Shown here in pieces: positions 17,626 through 26,701 of a DNA stretch of 64,000 bases (the stretch's first letter is position 1; each line of letters opens with the position of its first letter). Source of the DNA: Alphaproteobacteria bacterium (lineage in GTDB: Bacteria; Pseudomonadota; Alphaproteobacteria; UBA7887); NCBI GenBank assembly GCA_030739735.1, contig JASLYQ010000018.1:1-64000 (forward strand), in the 5' to 3' direction. The translations under genes and the position numbers were made by a program. The notes below the pieces were generated by a model, which did not search any database, was not told the origin of the DNA, and saw only the letters and a list, made by a program, of their open reading frames with translations.

Positions 17626-18457
17626 GCTCGATCACCATATCGCGTATCACAGAATAATCGGCCGGGTCCGCACGCTCGAAATGCGCCGAGCCTACAAGCC
17701 CCGAAATGTCCGTATGATTATGAGCATCGAGGAAGGCCTCGACGAGCCAGGCCTTCTTCGCGTCGGACAGGTCACCGCGATAGGCCAAGGGTGCACCAGG
17801 CAAGGCGTCCGAGGTGAGCAGAATTCGGTTGCTCTCGGCCGTGATCAAGCCGGCGTCGAGCATGCGCTCATAGATCATGTCGGCGCCCGCAGCAGCATCG
17901 ACTGTACCGTTTTTCACGGCGAGTTGAGCGGCATCATGGGTTCCGGCCCAGATGACGCGGTCGAAGAACTCTTCCGGCATCAGGCCTGTCAGACTCTTTA
18001 CTACGAAGGTCGGCATCAAGCCGCCACTGGTCGAAGCGGGATCGACGAAGGCGATGGTGCCGCCACGCAGATCCTCCAGGCTTTTCGCCGTCGAATCTTC
18101 GGGCACGGTGATGATACTGTGATACTTGGCACTGCCACCGGGACGAACGCCAATGGCAAAGGCCTCAGCCCCTGCCTCGCGCTCAGCTAGATAGTAGGAC
18201 ATGGGCCCGTACCAGGCTATGTCGATACGGGACTTCCGCATGGCCTCGATAATGCCGGTGTAATCGGTCGCAGTGTAAACTCGCACTTTGGAGCCCAGAC
18301 GGCGCTCCAGATAAGCGCGCATGGGTTCGAACGCCTCGACCATCTCCTCATTATTCTCAGCCGGAATAAGGCCGATCGAGAGGCTATCTGCGCGCGCTTC
18401 GACGGCAGCAATCATGGCTAGCATCAGCCCGACAAGCCGTATCATTCGCATCACCAT
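17594..18457 (-). CDS. phnD: Phosphonate/phosphite-type periplasmic binding protein PhnD
   Basis: A binding protein of about 287 residues with an N-terminal signal peptide (IRLVGLMLAMIAAVEARA) and the PhnD-type core: SIGLIPAENNEEMVEAFEPM, then DIAWYGPMSYYLA near residue 75 and AFVDPASTSGGLMPT near 130, the latter forming the phosphonate-binding loop of the family. The annotated start is the ATG at 18457, which has GGAG just upstream; a TTG at 18472 is the longest option. The ligand (phosphonate, phosphite, methylphosphonate or other) cannot be decided. Confidence 0.87.
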   Translation of the reverse strand: MVMRMIRLVGLMLAMIAAVEARADSLSIGLIPAENNEEMVEAFEPMRAYLERRLGSKVRVYTATDYTGIIEAMRKSRIDIAWYGPMSYYLAEREAGAEAFAIGVRPGGSAKYHSIITVPEDSTAKSLEDLRGGTIAFVDPASTSGGLMPTFVVKSLTGLMPEEFFDRVIWAGTHDAAQLAVKNGTVDAAAGADMIYERMLDAGLITAESNRILLTSDALPGAPLAYRGDLSDAKKAWLVEAFLDAHNHTDISGLVGSAHFERADPADYSVIRDMVIELGIADEQLLD

Positions 18458-18478
18458 CTTTCTCCGCAGCAATCCTTA

Positions 18479-19621
18479 TTACGCGACCCGCACGCCACGC
18501 CGCCAGACACTGCGCACCACAGGCACATCGCCGACCAGACGCACACGCACCAGATCGGCCGCCAGCCGTGGTGCGATCTCGCCCCGATCGTCCAGGCCCA
18601 CAGCACGCGCCGGCGTGCGGCTCACTGTGGCCACGGCACTGGCCAAGTCCACGCCGAGTTCGCTATGCAGCACGAAGGCGCCATAGAGCAGGCTCGACGG
18701 CATATAATCGGAAGAGAGAATATCAATCAGGCCCTGGCGACCCAAGTCTCTCGCGGAAACATTGCCCGAGTGCGATTCCCCGCGTACCAAATTGGGGGCA
18801 CCAACGATCACGTTGATCCCCGCCTCGGACGCCGCCATCGCAGCTACCCGCGTGGTTGGAAACTCGGCTAGGCAAACGCCAAGCACCTTCGCCTCAGCAA
18901 CATGTTCGGAGGTCGCATCGTCATGGCTCGCGAGCGGCAGCTCGTGCTCACGACAGTGGGCGGCAATACGTTCCCGGTTGGGCCAGGCTACCTGGCCGGC
19001 CACCGCATCTTGGTGCGCGATGAAGGCATCGATCTCCGCGTCGCTCACATGCCACTTCTCTTTGTAATACGCCCGGTAATGCGCGATATTCTGGAATTGC
19101 CGTTGACCGGGCGTATGGTCCATAAGCGAGATCAGCCCCACTAGCGCGTGGCTCTCAAACGGCTCGAAAAGATCAGTCAACGTCTCACAGGCAACCTCGC
19201 AGCGTACATGCAGGCGATGCTCTGCCCGCAACATGCCACCGTCCTGCGCCTGGCCCAGCGTATTCGCCATGTCTGTCAGGTCTCGGCGGCGGGTACTGTC
19301 CACGTGGATATCACCGACAAAGAGGGCGTCGAAAACGGTCGTAATACCGGCCGCGGTTACCTGGTTATCGTGTGAGAGCGTCGCGGCCAGAGACGGCCAG
19401 CGAACGCCGGGGCGTGGCACGAAGTGGTGCTCCAGATTGTCTGTGTGCAGTTCCACCAGACCCGGCAGTAAAAAGTCACCTTCGAGATCGAACGCCGAGG
19501 ACAACGCACTTTTGCCTTCGTCGACCGACGCAAGCGTTCCGCCGCACAGCGCGACGCTACCGGCTATCACATCATCGCGAGCGACCACGCGGGCATTAGT
19601 CAATACGGTTTCAACAGTCAT
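18479..19621 (-). CDS. phnM: PhnM-like alpha-D-ribose 1-methylphosphonate 5-triphosphate diphosphatase
   Basis: A 380-residue amidohydrolase of the PhnM type, which in the C-P lyase route removes diphosphate from ribose 1-phosphonate 5-triphosphate. The metal site begins ELHTDNLEHH (residues 58-66), with further ligand regions PLASHDDATSEHVAEAK near 215 and LSSDYMPSSLLYG near 310. The start at 19621 fits the family; upstream codons to 19663 do not look conserved. It is first in an operon with phnDCEE, yet phnGHIJKL are absent from the window, so either the core lies elsewhere or the enzyme serves another step. Confidence 0.85.
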   Translation of the reverse strand: MTVETVLTNARVVARDDVIAGSVALCGGTLASVDEGKSALSSAFDLEGDFLLPGLVELHTDNLEHHFVPRPGVRWPSLAATLSHDNQVTAAGITTVFDALFVGDIHVDSTRRRDLTDMANTLGQAQDGGMLRAEHRLHVRCEVACETLTDLFEPFESHALVGLISLMDHTPGQRQFQNIAHYRAYYKEKWHVSDAEIDAFIAHQDAVAGQVAWPNRERIAAHCREHELPLASHDDATSEHVAEAKVLGVCLAEFPTTRVAAMAASEAGINVIVGAPNLVRGESHSGNVSARDLGRQGLIDILSSDYMPSSLLYGAFVLHSELGVDLASAVATVSRTPARAVGLDDRGEIAPRLAADLVRVRLVGDVPVVRSVWRRGVRVA

Positions 19622-19799
19622 GGGCGCAATGCAAGGATTTCCGCTATGCCGCGGGAGTAACACAGGATGCGGAGTATACAGCGCCGCGGCGCAAGTTTGT
19701 CGTGTTCAGCTGCTATCAGCTTACAATGATGATGCCCCACCTCAAGATATGCAAGCAACAGCGGCATAGAGATCACGGCCAGCCAGTGGTGTAGTCGGC
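19622..19799. other. Upstream region of the phn operon
   Basis: This gap separates the phnM start from the end of the metallo-hydrolase gene; both genes are on the minus strand. A TATACT box at 19678-19673 (minus strand) could be a -10 for phnM, but no good -35 or Pho box accompanies it. Nothing else is recognised. Confidence 0.35.
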
Positions 19800-20603
19800 T
19801 TATCCCTTAGCCGCCACATCGAGGCGCACTACCACACCATCAAGGTCCGTCTTGGGCGCCGGGTAGCGCTCCATCACCGCCGGATCATGGCCGGGTATGA
19901 TATGCTGCATGGACTCCGCGAGCCCGCGCATTTTATCGAAACCGTCGATCATTTCCCTTACATTGAAAACGATCGGAAACGGCGAGTTGGTTTCGAAGTT
20001 TTCGTAAAAATGTGTAGCATCGGACGCCAGGACGAGCCAGCCCCGCGCCGTACGCACGCGCACGCATTGTATACCCATCGTATGGCCACCTATATGATGT
20101 ACCGAGATGCCCGGCGCCAGCTCGTCATCGCCATCGTGGAAGGCAACACGACCTTCATAGACACGCTGAATCATGTCGGTCACATGATGCACGGAATAGG
20201 GCTTTCCGAAGAACGGATTCCGCATGTAGCGACCAGTGGCATAAGCCATTTCTAGATCCTGAAGATGGAACCTGGCATTGGGAAAATCGCCGCAGGTTCC
20301 GGCATGATCATAGTGTAAATGCGTTACCACCACGTCCTCGACTGCCGCCGAGTCTATACCCAGCATGGCCAGCCCCTCGCGCGGCAACCGAATCACCTTG
20401 CGCCCGCGTAGCGCCGCTTCCTTGGGGTCGAATCCCGTATCTACGATAATGGTGCGGTCCTGATTGGTGATGGCCCAGACGAAATAATCGAGCGGCATGT
20501 CACAATCATGCTTGTCGGTCATGATGAAGTTCTCGCGGCGCGACCGCCCGTCGTGACAGCCATAGCGCACTGCAAAAACTTCATAGGTATCGGACTCGCT
20601 CAT
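19800..20603 (-). CDS. Metallo-beta-lactamase-fold hydrolase, N-acyl homoserine lactonase-like
   Basis: A 267-residue metallo-beta-lactamase-fold protein of the group that includes lactonases such as AiiA/AttM. The dinuclear zinc motif is THLHYDHAG (H95, H97, D99, H100), followed by HHIGGHTMG near 170, LASDATHFYEN near 195 and PGHDPAVM near 240. Many relatives are annotated as lactonases, but activity ranges widely. It lies 15 bases downstream of the TRAP permease gene dctM on the same strand, so it is probably co-transcribed and may open a lactone taken up by the transporter. Confidence 0.8.
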   Translation of the reverse strand: MSESDTYEVFAVRYGCHDGRSRRENFIMTDKHDCDMPLDYFVWAITNQDRTIIVDTGFDPKEAALRGRKVIRLPREGLAMLGIDSAAVEDVVVTHLHYDHAGTCGDFPNARFHLQDLEMAYATGRYMRNPFFGKPYSVHHVTDMIQRVYEGRVAFHDGDDELAPGISVHHIGGHTMGIQCVRVRTARGWLVLASDATHFYENFETNSPFPIVFNVREMIDGFDKMRGLAESMQHIIPGHDPAVMERYPAPKTDLDGVVVRLDVAAKG

Positions 20604-20618
20604 CCGCCCACTCCTCTG

Positions 20619-21950
20619 TTATTGGCCGCCATAGACTTGGCCGGGCAACCAGGTGATCAGCCCGGGGAAGATCATGCACAACGTCAGGCCGATCATCTGG
20701 ATGGCAAGGAACGGCAGTGCCGCCATGTAGATGTTGGCCATGGGAATGCGTGGCGGCGCAACACCCCGCAGATAGAACAGCGCATAGCCGAAGGGCGGCG
20801 ACAAAAATGACATCTGCATGTTCACCAGATAGAGCACTCCGAACCACAACGGATCGAAGCCCAGACCCTTGATAATCGGCACGAAAATGGGAACGCAAAG
20901 AAGCAGGATACCAACCCAGTCGAGAAACATACCGAGCAGAATCAATATGATCTGCATGAGGATGAGGACACCCCAGCGACCAAGCCCGGTGCCTTCCAGC
21001 GCCGAGGTGACGAACTCCTGCCCGCCTTGGAGCACGTAGAGACCGACGAAGACCGTCGCGCCGAACATGATCCAAAGCACCATCGAGGTTGCCTTGAGGG
21101 TCGTCAGGCAGGCCTCGCGTACGGTCAACCAGTCGAGCCGGCGATGCAGTGCCGCAACAACGAAGGAGCCGAAGGTGCCGAGCCCTGCCGCCTCAACCGG
21201 TGTCGCCACGCCGGTGAATATTACGCCGAGCACCAGCACGATCAGCACCACAGGTGCGGTCATGGTGCTGGCCAGCCTGAGCTTCTCGCGGAAATCGAGG
21301 CGCTCCTCTACCGGGATTGCAGGCCCCAGTTCGGGCTGCAGCCAGCAGCGCAGCGAAACGTAGCCGATATACATGCCCGACAGCATCAGGCCTGGGATGA
21401 CCGAACCGACGAACAGCTCGCCCACCGACTGCTCCGCCACCACCGCGTAGATGATGGCGAGAATGCTTGGTGGGATAAGAATACCTAACGTCCCGCCCGC
21501 CATGATCGCGCCCATTGCGATCTTGTCGTCGTAATTACGCTGCAACATCGCCGGCAAGGCGATTATGCCCATGGTGACGACCGCGGCACCGATGATGCCA
21601 ACCATCGCCGCCAACAAGGTCGAGGCGAAGATGGTGGCGCTAGCGAGACCTCCGCGAACACCGCCGAGCAGCTTGTAAATGACGTCGAACATCTCGCCGA
21701 TAAGTCCAGCGCGTTCGAGCATTGCTGCCATGAAGATGAATAAGGGGATGGCGGACAATTGATAATCCGTCATCAAGGGAAAAACGCGCGAGGGCACCAT
21801 ATTGAGCATGCGCGCGTCGTTGAGCAGAAACAGGAAAATGCAGGCGAGGCCGCCGGTGACGAAGGAGAGCGGCAAGCCCGCCATCAACAAAACGAGCAGG
21901 CTGCCAAACATGAGCAACGTCAGCCAGCCAATGGGAATCTCCAGGCCCAT
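20619..21950 (-). CDS. dctM: TRAP transporter large permease (DctM)
   Basis: A 443-residue polytopic membrane protein of the DctM family, the main translocation subunit of tripartite ATP-independent periplasmic transporters driven by the sodium gradient. About twelve hydrophobic segments are visible. Typical stretches are AGGTLGILIPPSILAIIYAV near residue 151 and LGMFLDWVGILLLCVPIFVP near 335. It starts 3 bases after the dctQ stop. With dctQ and dctP it forms a complete DctP-type system for an organic acid. Confidence 0.92.
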   Translation of the reverse strand: MGLEIPIGWLTLLMFGSLLVLLMAGLPLSFVTGGLACIFLFLLNDARMLNMVPSRVFPLMTDYQLSAIPLFIFMAAMLERAGLIGEMFDVIYKLLGGVRGGLASATIFASTLLAAMVGIIGAAVVTMGIIALPAMLQRNYDDKIAMGAIMAGGTLGILIPPSILAIIYAVVAEQSVGELFVGSVIPGLMLSGMYIGYVSLRCWLQPELGPAIPVEERLDFREKLRLASTMTAPVVLIVLVLGVIFTGVATPVEAAGLGTFGSFVVAALHRRLDWLTVREACLTTLKATSMVLWIMFGATVFVGLYVLQGGQEFVTSALEGTGLGRWGVLILMQIILILLGMFLDWVGILLLCVPIFVPIIKGLGFDPLWFGVLYLVNMQMSFLSPPFGYALFYLRGVAPPRIPMANIYMAALPFLAIQMIGLTLCMIFPGLITWLPGQVYGGQ

Positions 21951-21953
21951 GGC

Positions 21954-23045
21954 TCAGGCCTCCGCCCGCATGGCGAGCTGCAGGTCGGCCAGCATTTTAG
22001 CTAGTCCCTGTAGCAGGATTAGTGCCGCACCGAGAACGATGGTGATCTTGACCGGCCAATACTGGATCGCCCATTCGGTAAACGAGACCTCGCCCACCTC
22101 GAACGAGTCCATCATGAAGGTCCAGCCGGTGACCAGAAGCGTACCGGCAAAGACAAAAAAGAAAACCGAGGTCATGAGATCCGTGATCGCTTTTCCGCGT
22201 ACGGATAAGCGGGCATAAAATACATCCACACGGACATGGGAATCGGCCATGTAGGCATAGGCGCCGGAGATGAGATATTGCATACCAAACATTAGGAACA
22301 TACCCTCATGCACCCAGTTGGTCGGCGAATTGAAGATGTAGCGGGCGATGACTTCGTAGTAATAGGCGAAGACCGCGATTACCGACCAATAGGCCACGAA
22401 CTCCCCCGACAGTCGGGTAACTGCCTCCAATATTCCAGCCAGCCCGTGGTGGGAATTGGGTGGCAGTCCTTCGTCGGTCACCTCGCCGGGAGGTGCGACC
22501 TCGCCCTCGACAGCACGGCAGCGCCGCACCATGCCCGGCAGCAGCACCGCATCGAGCAACAGAAACAAGGCGACAGCGATCGCAACATAGAGCGCAGCTG
22601 TCGACCATAGCCGCATCCCAGCCTCGGCTGCCGCAAGGCTCTCCTGCGCCTCGACGAGGCCCTCCCGCGCCGAGACGAGCGCCACCTCAGCGCCCTCGCG
22701 GCCATCGGCGACATCGAGCTCTCCATATTCCACGTCATATTGGGCAACCTGCACATCGGAATCGGCGATGGAGCGCAGCTCTCGAGCATCACGGATCTCG
22801 CCGTTGGCGTAGATGATGGCAGCAAGCAACGGCAGGAACATCACCCCGCGCCAGTCGCGCACGTAGAAGCGATGGGCACCAATAAAGCCCGCCGTGACCA
22901 GCAACAGATAGCCTATCGGCAGCGAGACATGCGTGAGTGGACCGCGCGCACCCTGCCACTTGACCAGCGCCATCGCAGAGAGCGGAAAGACGATCAGGCC
23001 CGCCCAATAGAGCCAGTGGGGCAGGACAAATTGCAGGTCAGGCAT
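21954..23045 (-). CDS. dctQ: TRAP small permease (DctQ) with TM2-like N-terminal extension
   Basis: A protein of about 363 residues, roughly twice the usual DctQ length. The C-terminal half (about 205-355) is DctQ-like with four membrane segments (for example VIARYIFNSPTNWVHEGMF). The N-terminal part has a membrane segment, then a TM2-like region with FIGAHRFYVRDWRG at residues 54-67, then a predicted coiled or acidic stretch (about 85-145) and another membrane helix near 150. The start at 23045 is the first ATG; a GTG at 23063 is also possible. The extension must add a module to the TRAP membrane complex, but its role is unknown. Confidence 0.85.
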   Translation of the reverse strand: MPDLQFVLPHWLYWAGLIVFPLSAMALVKWQGARGPLTHVSLPIGYLLLVTAGFIGAHRFYVRDWRGVMFLPLLAAIIYANGEIRDARELRSIADSDVQVAQYDVEYGELDVADGREGAEVALVSAREGLVEAQESLAAAEAGMRLWSTAALYVAIAVALFLLLDAVLLPGMVRRCRAVEGEVAPPGEVTDEGLPPNSHHGLAGILEAVTRLSGEFVAYWSVIAVFAYYYEVIARYIFNSPTNWVHEGMFLMFGMQYLISGAYAYMADSHVRVDVFYARLSVRGKAITDLMTSVFFFVFAGTLLVTGWTFMMDSFEVGEVSFTEWAIQYWPVKITIVLGAALILLQGLAKMLADLQLAMRAEA

Positions 23046-23063
23046 TCTTGTTGATCCGAGCAC

Positions 23064-24215
23064 CTAGCTCCACTTGAGCTCCTGGCCTGCCACAGCGTCT
23101 GGCGTAACGTAGCCGAGGCTGCCAGACATCATGTAGTCAAGCTGGATCTTGAACACCCGTGCCGCACTCTCGTCTTTGTTGGCCCAGTTGAACCAGCGCG
23201 GGATCGCGACCTTGGTGAAGGCCTCGACATCGCGTTCGGACAGGCGCGTGACGCGTGTGCCGGCCTCGGCGAACTTGCCCCAGGCCTCCTGGTCTGCCTT
23301 CTGGATGGCGGCGTGGTGGAGATCGGAATAGACGTGCACCTCCATCTCCACGAACTGCTTCATCTCGGGCGACAAGGCTTGCCAGGAGCGATCACCAACA
23401 GTCAGGTCCATCAAATCGACGGGCTGGTAGAGCGACATGAAACCGGGTGGGCCCATGGAGATAAAGCGCGTGACCTGGTGGAAACCGAGCGCATAGTTGA
23501 CCGCCGGGCCAACATAGTCGGCAACGTCAATAGTGCCCTTCTCCAACGCTGGGAAAATGTCCGAGCCTGGCATCAACGTGGTCTTGGCGCCGATATCCTG
23601 GAAGATTTCCGCCACCATGCCGCCGGGCAAGCGCATCTTGCGCCCCTTGAAATCCTCGATCGAGCGGATCGGCACTTTGGAGTGAATGATATTAGGGCCG
23701 TGATGGATGGGCCCAACATAGTACATGCCCTGTTTAGCGAACAGCTCACGAGCCATCTCCAGCCCGCCAAGGCCGTAGTAAAACACGTCCCATTCGTGCG
23801 GGTTGCGCAGACCCGCAGGATACGAGGTCAGAAACACGGAAGCCGGCATGCGCCCGGCCCAGTAAATGGTGAATGGGTTCATGGCATCGAGCACGCCGTT
23901 CTTCACCGCATCGAAGAGCTGGAAATCGCCAACCACGTCCTTGGCGCCAAAGCCCTGGAACGCCAGCTCGCCACCGGTCTTCTCGACAATGGTGGCGCAC
24001 CAGTCCTTGAAAATCTGCAGGCCGATGCCGCCGGGCCAGGAGGTCTGCACCTTCCACGTCGAGCCCTCCGCCTTGGCAGTGCCGATATACGGCGCGCCGA
24101 GCTGGCTCGTCGCCGCCAGGACTGCCGCACTGCCGCCGGTGACTAGCGCTGCCTGTAGCATGCGTCGGCGCGTGGTCGCCGCGGCCTTGGCCGCGCGTTG
24201 GCTGCGATTGCTCAT
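23064..24215 (-). CDS. dctP: TRAP transporter substrate-binding protein (DctP)
   Basis: A 383-residue DctP-family periplasmic receptor. The N-terminus carries a Tat-like signal (TTRRRMLQAALVTGG) followed by a hydrophobic segment and an alanine-rich cleavage zone near AKA. The mature part begins WKVQTSWPGGIGLQIFKDW; conserved GRKMRLPGGMVAEIFQDIG near residue 180 includes the arginine that binds a substrate carboxylate. The ATG at 24215 is chosen because GGGAGG sits 7 bases upstream. It is the first gene of a dctP-dctQ-dctM-hydrolase operon divergent from an acyl-CoA synthetase. Confidence 0.92.
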   Translation of the reverse strand: MSNRSQRAAKAAATTRRRMLQAALVTGGSAAVLAATSQLGAPYIGTAKAEGSTWKVQTSWPGGIGLQIFKDWCATIVEKTGGELAFQGFGAKDVVGDFQLFDAVKNGVLDAMNPFTIYWAGRMPASVFLTSYPAGLRNPHEWDVFYYGLGGLEMARELFAKQGMYYVGPIHHGPNIIHSKVPIRSIEDFKGRKMRLPGGMVAEIFQDIGAKTTLMPGSDIFPALEKGTIDVADYVGPAVNYALGFHQVTRFISMGPPGFMSLYQPVDLMDLTVGDRSWQALSPEMKQFVEMEVHVYSDLHHAAIQKADQEAWGKFAEAGTRVTRLSERDVEAFTKVAIPRWFNWANKDESAARVFKIQLDYMMSGSLGYVTPDAVAGQELKWS

Positions 24216-24286
24216 TTTGATCCCTCCCGTTTTGCTCCAAGCGACATGGTATATCATCGGCAGCGTTGACACACGAAAGGCCAACC

Positions 24287-25798
24287 ATGCATCCGGGCAT
24301 ACATGCCGAGAGCGATCCCGACAAGCCGGCGTTGATCATGGCAGGGACGGGGCACACCGTGACTTTCGGCGATTTCGAGGCACTGTCACGGCGCTGCGCC
24401 CAACTTTTTCGTAGCCGCGGTTTGCGTCCTGGCAACGCCATCGCAATGTGTTTGGAGAACCAGCCCTGGTTTCTCCCGCTCTGCTGGGGCGCCCACCGCG
24501 CCGGGCTGACCTATACCTGCCTCGCCACGCATCTCGGCAGCGACGAAGCGGCGTATATCGTCAGCGATTGCGGCGCCAGTCTGTATGTCGGGTCCGCCGC
24601 CAAGGCCGATGTTGCGAAGGCCCTTCACGCCACCTCACCAGGACCCCGGTACTGGCTGATGCTTGACGGCGCAAGCGACGGGTTCGAGTCACTCGAGGCG
24701 GCGGTCGAGGGACAGTCCGCCGAGCCCCTCGCCGATGAGAGCGAGGGCGCCGACATGCTCTACTCGTCGGGCACAACGGGGCGGCCCAAAGGAGTGGAGG
24801 TGATGCTCTCGGGCGATCCTCTTGGTACCGTCGATCCGCGCTGGGAGGCTCTTGGTGCGCTTTACGGCATGGCGCCGGAATCGGTTTATCTCTCACCGGC
24901 ACCGCTCTATCACGCAGCGCCGTTGCGCTTTTGTCTCGGCTTCCTGCGCCGTGGCGCGACGCTGGTGATCATGGAGCGCTTCGATGCGGAAGAGGCGCTT
25001 GCCACCATCGCCCGCTACAAGGTCAGCCACAGCCAGTGGGTGCCAACCATGTTCGTGCGCATGCTTAAGCTCCCTCCGGAAACGCGCGCGGCCTACGACC
25101 TCTCAAGCCTCAAGATCGCCATTCATGCCGCCGCCCCCTGCCCGATCCCCGTGAAGGAGCAGATGATCGACTGGTGGGGGCCGATCCTGCACGAATATTA
25201 TGCCGGCACCGAGGGCAACGGCATCACCGTCATCGACAGCGCCGCCTGGCTCGAGCACAAGGGTTCGGTCGGGCGCTCGGCGGCCGGTGAGGTACACATC
25301 TGCGACGAGGACGGCAACGAGCTGTCGGCAGGCGAGACGGGCGTGGTTTATTTCGGCGGCGGCAATGACTTCGCCTATCACAACGACCCCGAGAAGACCG
25401 CCCGCGCCCACCATGCCGAGGGCTGGACGACGCTCGGCGATGTCGGGCATGTGGATGACGAGGGTTATCTCTATCTCACTGACCGCCTTGCCCACACCAT
25501 CATCTCAGGCGGCGTCAACATTTACCCTCAGGAGGTAGAGAACCTGCTGGTGACCCACCCGTCGGTGCTGGATGCCGCGGTCTTCGGCATTCCCCATGCC
25601 GAGCTCGGCGAGCAGGTGCATGCGGTGGTGCAGCTCGTGTCCGGTGCCACGGCATCCAAGGCCGAGTTGCTAGCCTTCTGCCGCGATCATCTCTCGCATG
25701 TGAAATGTCCGCATAGCCTAGACTTCAGCAAGGAATTGCCGCGTCAGCCCAACGGCAAGCTATACAAGCGCCTGCTCAAAGAGCCTTACTGGCGCTAG
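24287..25798 (+). CDS. AMP-dependent acyl-CoA synthetase
   Basis: A 503-residue ANL-superfamily ligase that activates a carboxylate with ATP and CoA. Motifs seen: DMLYSSGTTGRPKGVEVM (about residues 158-175, P-loop A3), YYAGTEGNG near 305 (A5), GWTTLGDVGHVDDEGYLYL near 385 (A7), DRLAHTIISGGVNIYPQEVE near 405 (A8), and the C-terminal catalytic lysine in PRQPNGKLYKR. The ATG at 24287 with AAAGG before it is preferred over an upstream TTG at 24266. The gene is divergent from a DctP TRAP operon with only 71 bases between the starts, so uptake and CoA activation of the same acid is likely. Confidence 0.92.
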   Translation: MHPGIHAESDPDKPALIMAGTGHTVTFGDFEALSRRCAQLFRSRGLRPGNAIAMCLENQPWFLPLCWGAHRAGLTYTCLATHLGSDEAAYIVSDCGASLYVGSAAKADVAKALHATSPGPRYWLMLDGASDGFESLEAAVEGQSAEPLADESEGADMLYSSGTTGRPKGVEVMLSGDPLGTVDPRWEALGALYGMAPESVYLSPAPLYHAAPLRFCLGFLRRGATLVIMERFDAEEALATIARYKVSHSQWVPTMFVRMLKLPPETRAAYDLSSLKIAIHAAAPCPIPVKEQMIDWWGPILHEYYAGTEGNGITVIDSAAWLEHKGSVGRSAAGEVHICDEDGNELSAGETGVVYFGGGNDFAYHNDPEKTARAHHAEGWTTLGDVGHVDDEGYLYLTDRLAHTIISGGVNIYPQEVENLLVTHPSVLDAAVFGIPHAELGEQVHAVVQLVSGATASKAELLAFCRDHLSHVKCPHSLDFSKELPRQPNGKLYKRLLKEPYWR

Positions 25799-26004
25799 GA
25801 CACCTTCCGACCATACGCGATCCATTTGACCGGGATGATGTTTACCCTTGGTTAAGAGTGCACCACGCCATCGTGTGACCCCACGTCAGGCGGCGTGCAA
25901 CGCGACCGACGGTAAAAAGCACCAAACCTGCGGTGGAGCGCCTTGTCGCGTTGGATGCGTTGGGTCGCCTGCCCGATGTTCCCGCATCACGCGGTGCAGA
26001 GCGC
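25799..26004. other. Intergenic region, nothing recognised
   Basis: This lies between two convergent genes. Short open frames on both strands show no domains and are rich in R, T and S, as expected of non-coding GC-rich DNA. No clear terminator hairpin with a T-tract was found. Confidence 0.35.
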
Positions 26005-26565
26005 CTACCCAGCATGGCGATCCGGGCCATCAAATGATCGCGTTTGGTCGAAAAGTGCCCCAGCACCGTGCAGGATGCCGATCCGCCGGGCGCCCCAGGC
26101 GGATAGTAACACGCCGCCGGTAAAGGCCACGACGCCGACATGAATGTCGGCGCTATCGAGCAGACGACCGTCAACCACCAGTACCATTAGCGCAATCACG
26201 AACACATCCAGCATCGACCATTTCGACAGGCTGGCGAGAGTGCCCGCGAACTTTACCGAGCGCTGGCTACCACGCGGGCTCAGAAACCACAGGGCTAAGC
26301 AGACACCGACCTTACTGATGGGAAAAACGATGGTGAAGGCAAAAGTGACGAGAAACAGGAACCAGTCCCCGGCCACAAGAAAGCTGTAGACGCCCTCGGC
26401 CAGCGAATATTCCTCGGACAGGAACAGCCGGCGCACGGTCACGGCCGGCAGGAATAGCCCGGCACAGACCAACAGCGCCGACAGCCCAAGCCACACACCC
26501 ATCCAGCGATCGGCGCCCGTGCTGCTGCTCGCCAAGGTCTCCAGCTTATTCTCGCCCGCTTCCAT
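26005..26565 (-). CDS. PqiA-family membrane protein
   Basis: A 186-residue inner-membrane protein with four hydrophobic segments. The stretch SLSKWSMLDVFVIALMVLV (near residue 115) matches the conserved W-S-M-xx-V-F core of the paraquat-inducible protein A family, and FPISKVGVCLALW precedes it. Length matches single-domain PqiA relatives rather than the two-domain E. coli protein. PqiA partners with MCE proteins (PqiB) in lipid transport in enteric bacteria; no MCE gene is near here. The C-terminal 25 residues look unrelated to the family. The ATG at 26565 is preferred over one at 26595. Confidence 0.75.
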   Translation of the reverse strand: MEAGENKLETLASSSTGADRWMGVWLGLSALLVCAGLFLPAVTVRRLFLSEEYSLAEGVYSFLVAGDWFLFLVTFAFTIVFPISKVGVCLALWFLSPRGSQRSVKFAGTLASLSKWSMLDVFVIALMVLVVDGRLLDSADIHVGVVAFTGGVLLSAWGARRIGILHGAGALFDQTRSFDGPDRHAG

Positions 26566-26701
26566 GCCTCGCAGTGTAGCGCAATCCGCCGCCACAAAGA
26601 TAAAGGGTCCGCGAGAGTATCGCCGTTACGGCGCCGTACCGATTTTCGCGAAGGTGAAGCAATCTATGCCAACAGCCTTAAGCTGCATGCATAACACCAC
26701 C

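Noticed and set aside
19622-19799. Search for a Pho box before phnM
   Set aside because: No pair of CTGTCAT-like repeats was found; phosphate control cannot be claimed from sequence.
25842-26174. Minus-strand 110-codon frame past the end of the PqiA-like gene
   Set aside because: It partly overlaps the PqiA-like gene in another frame and has low-complexity R/T/S content without any family match.
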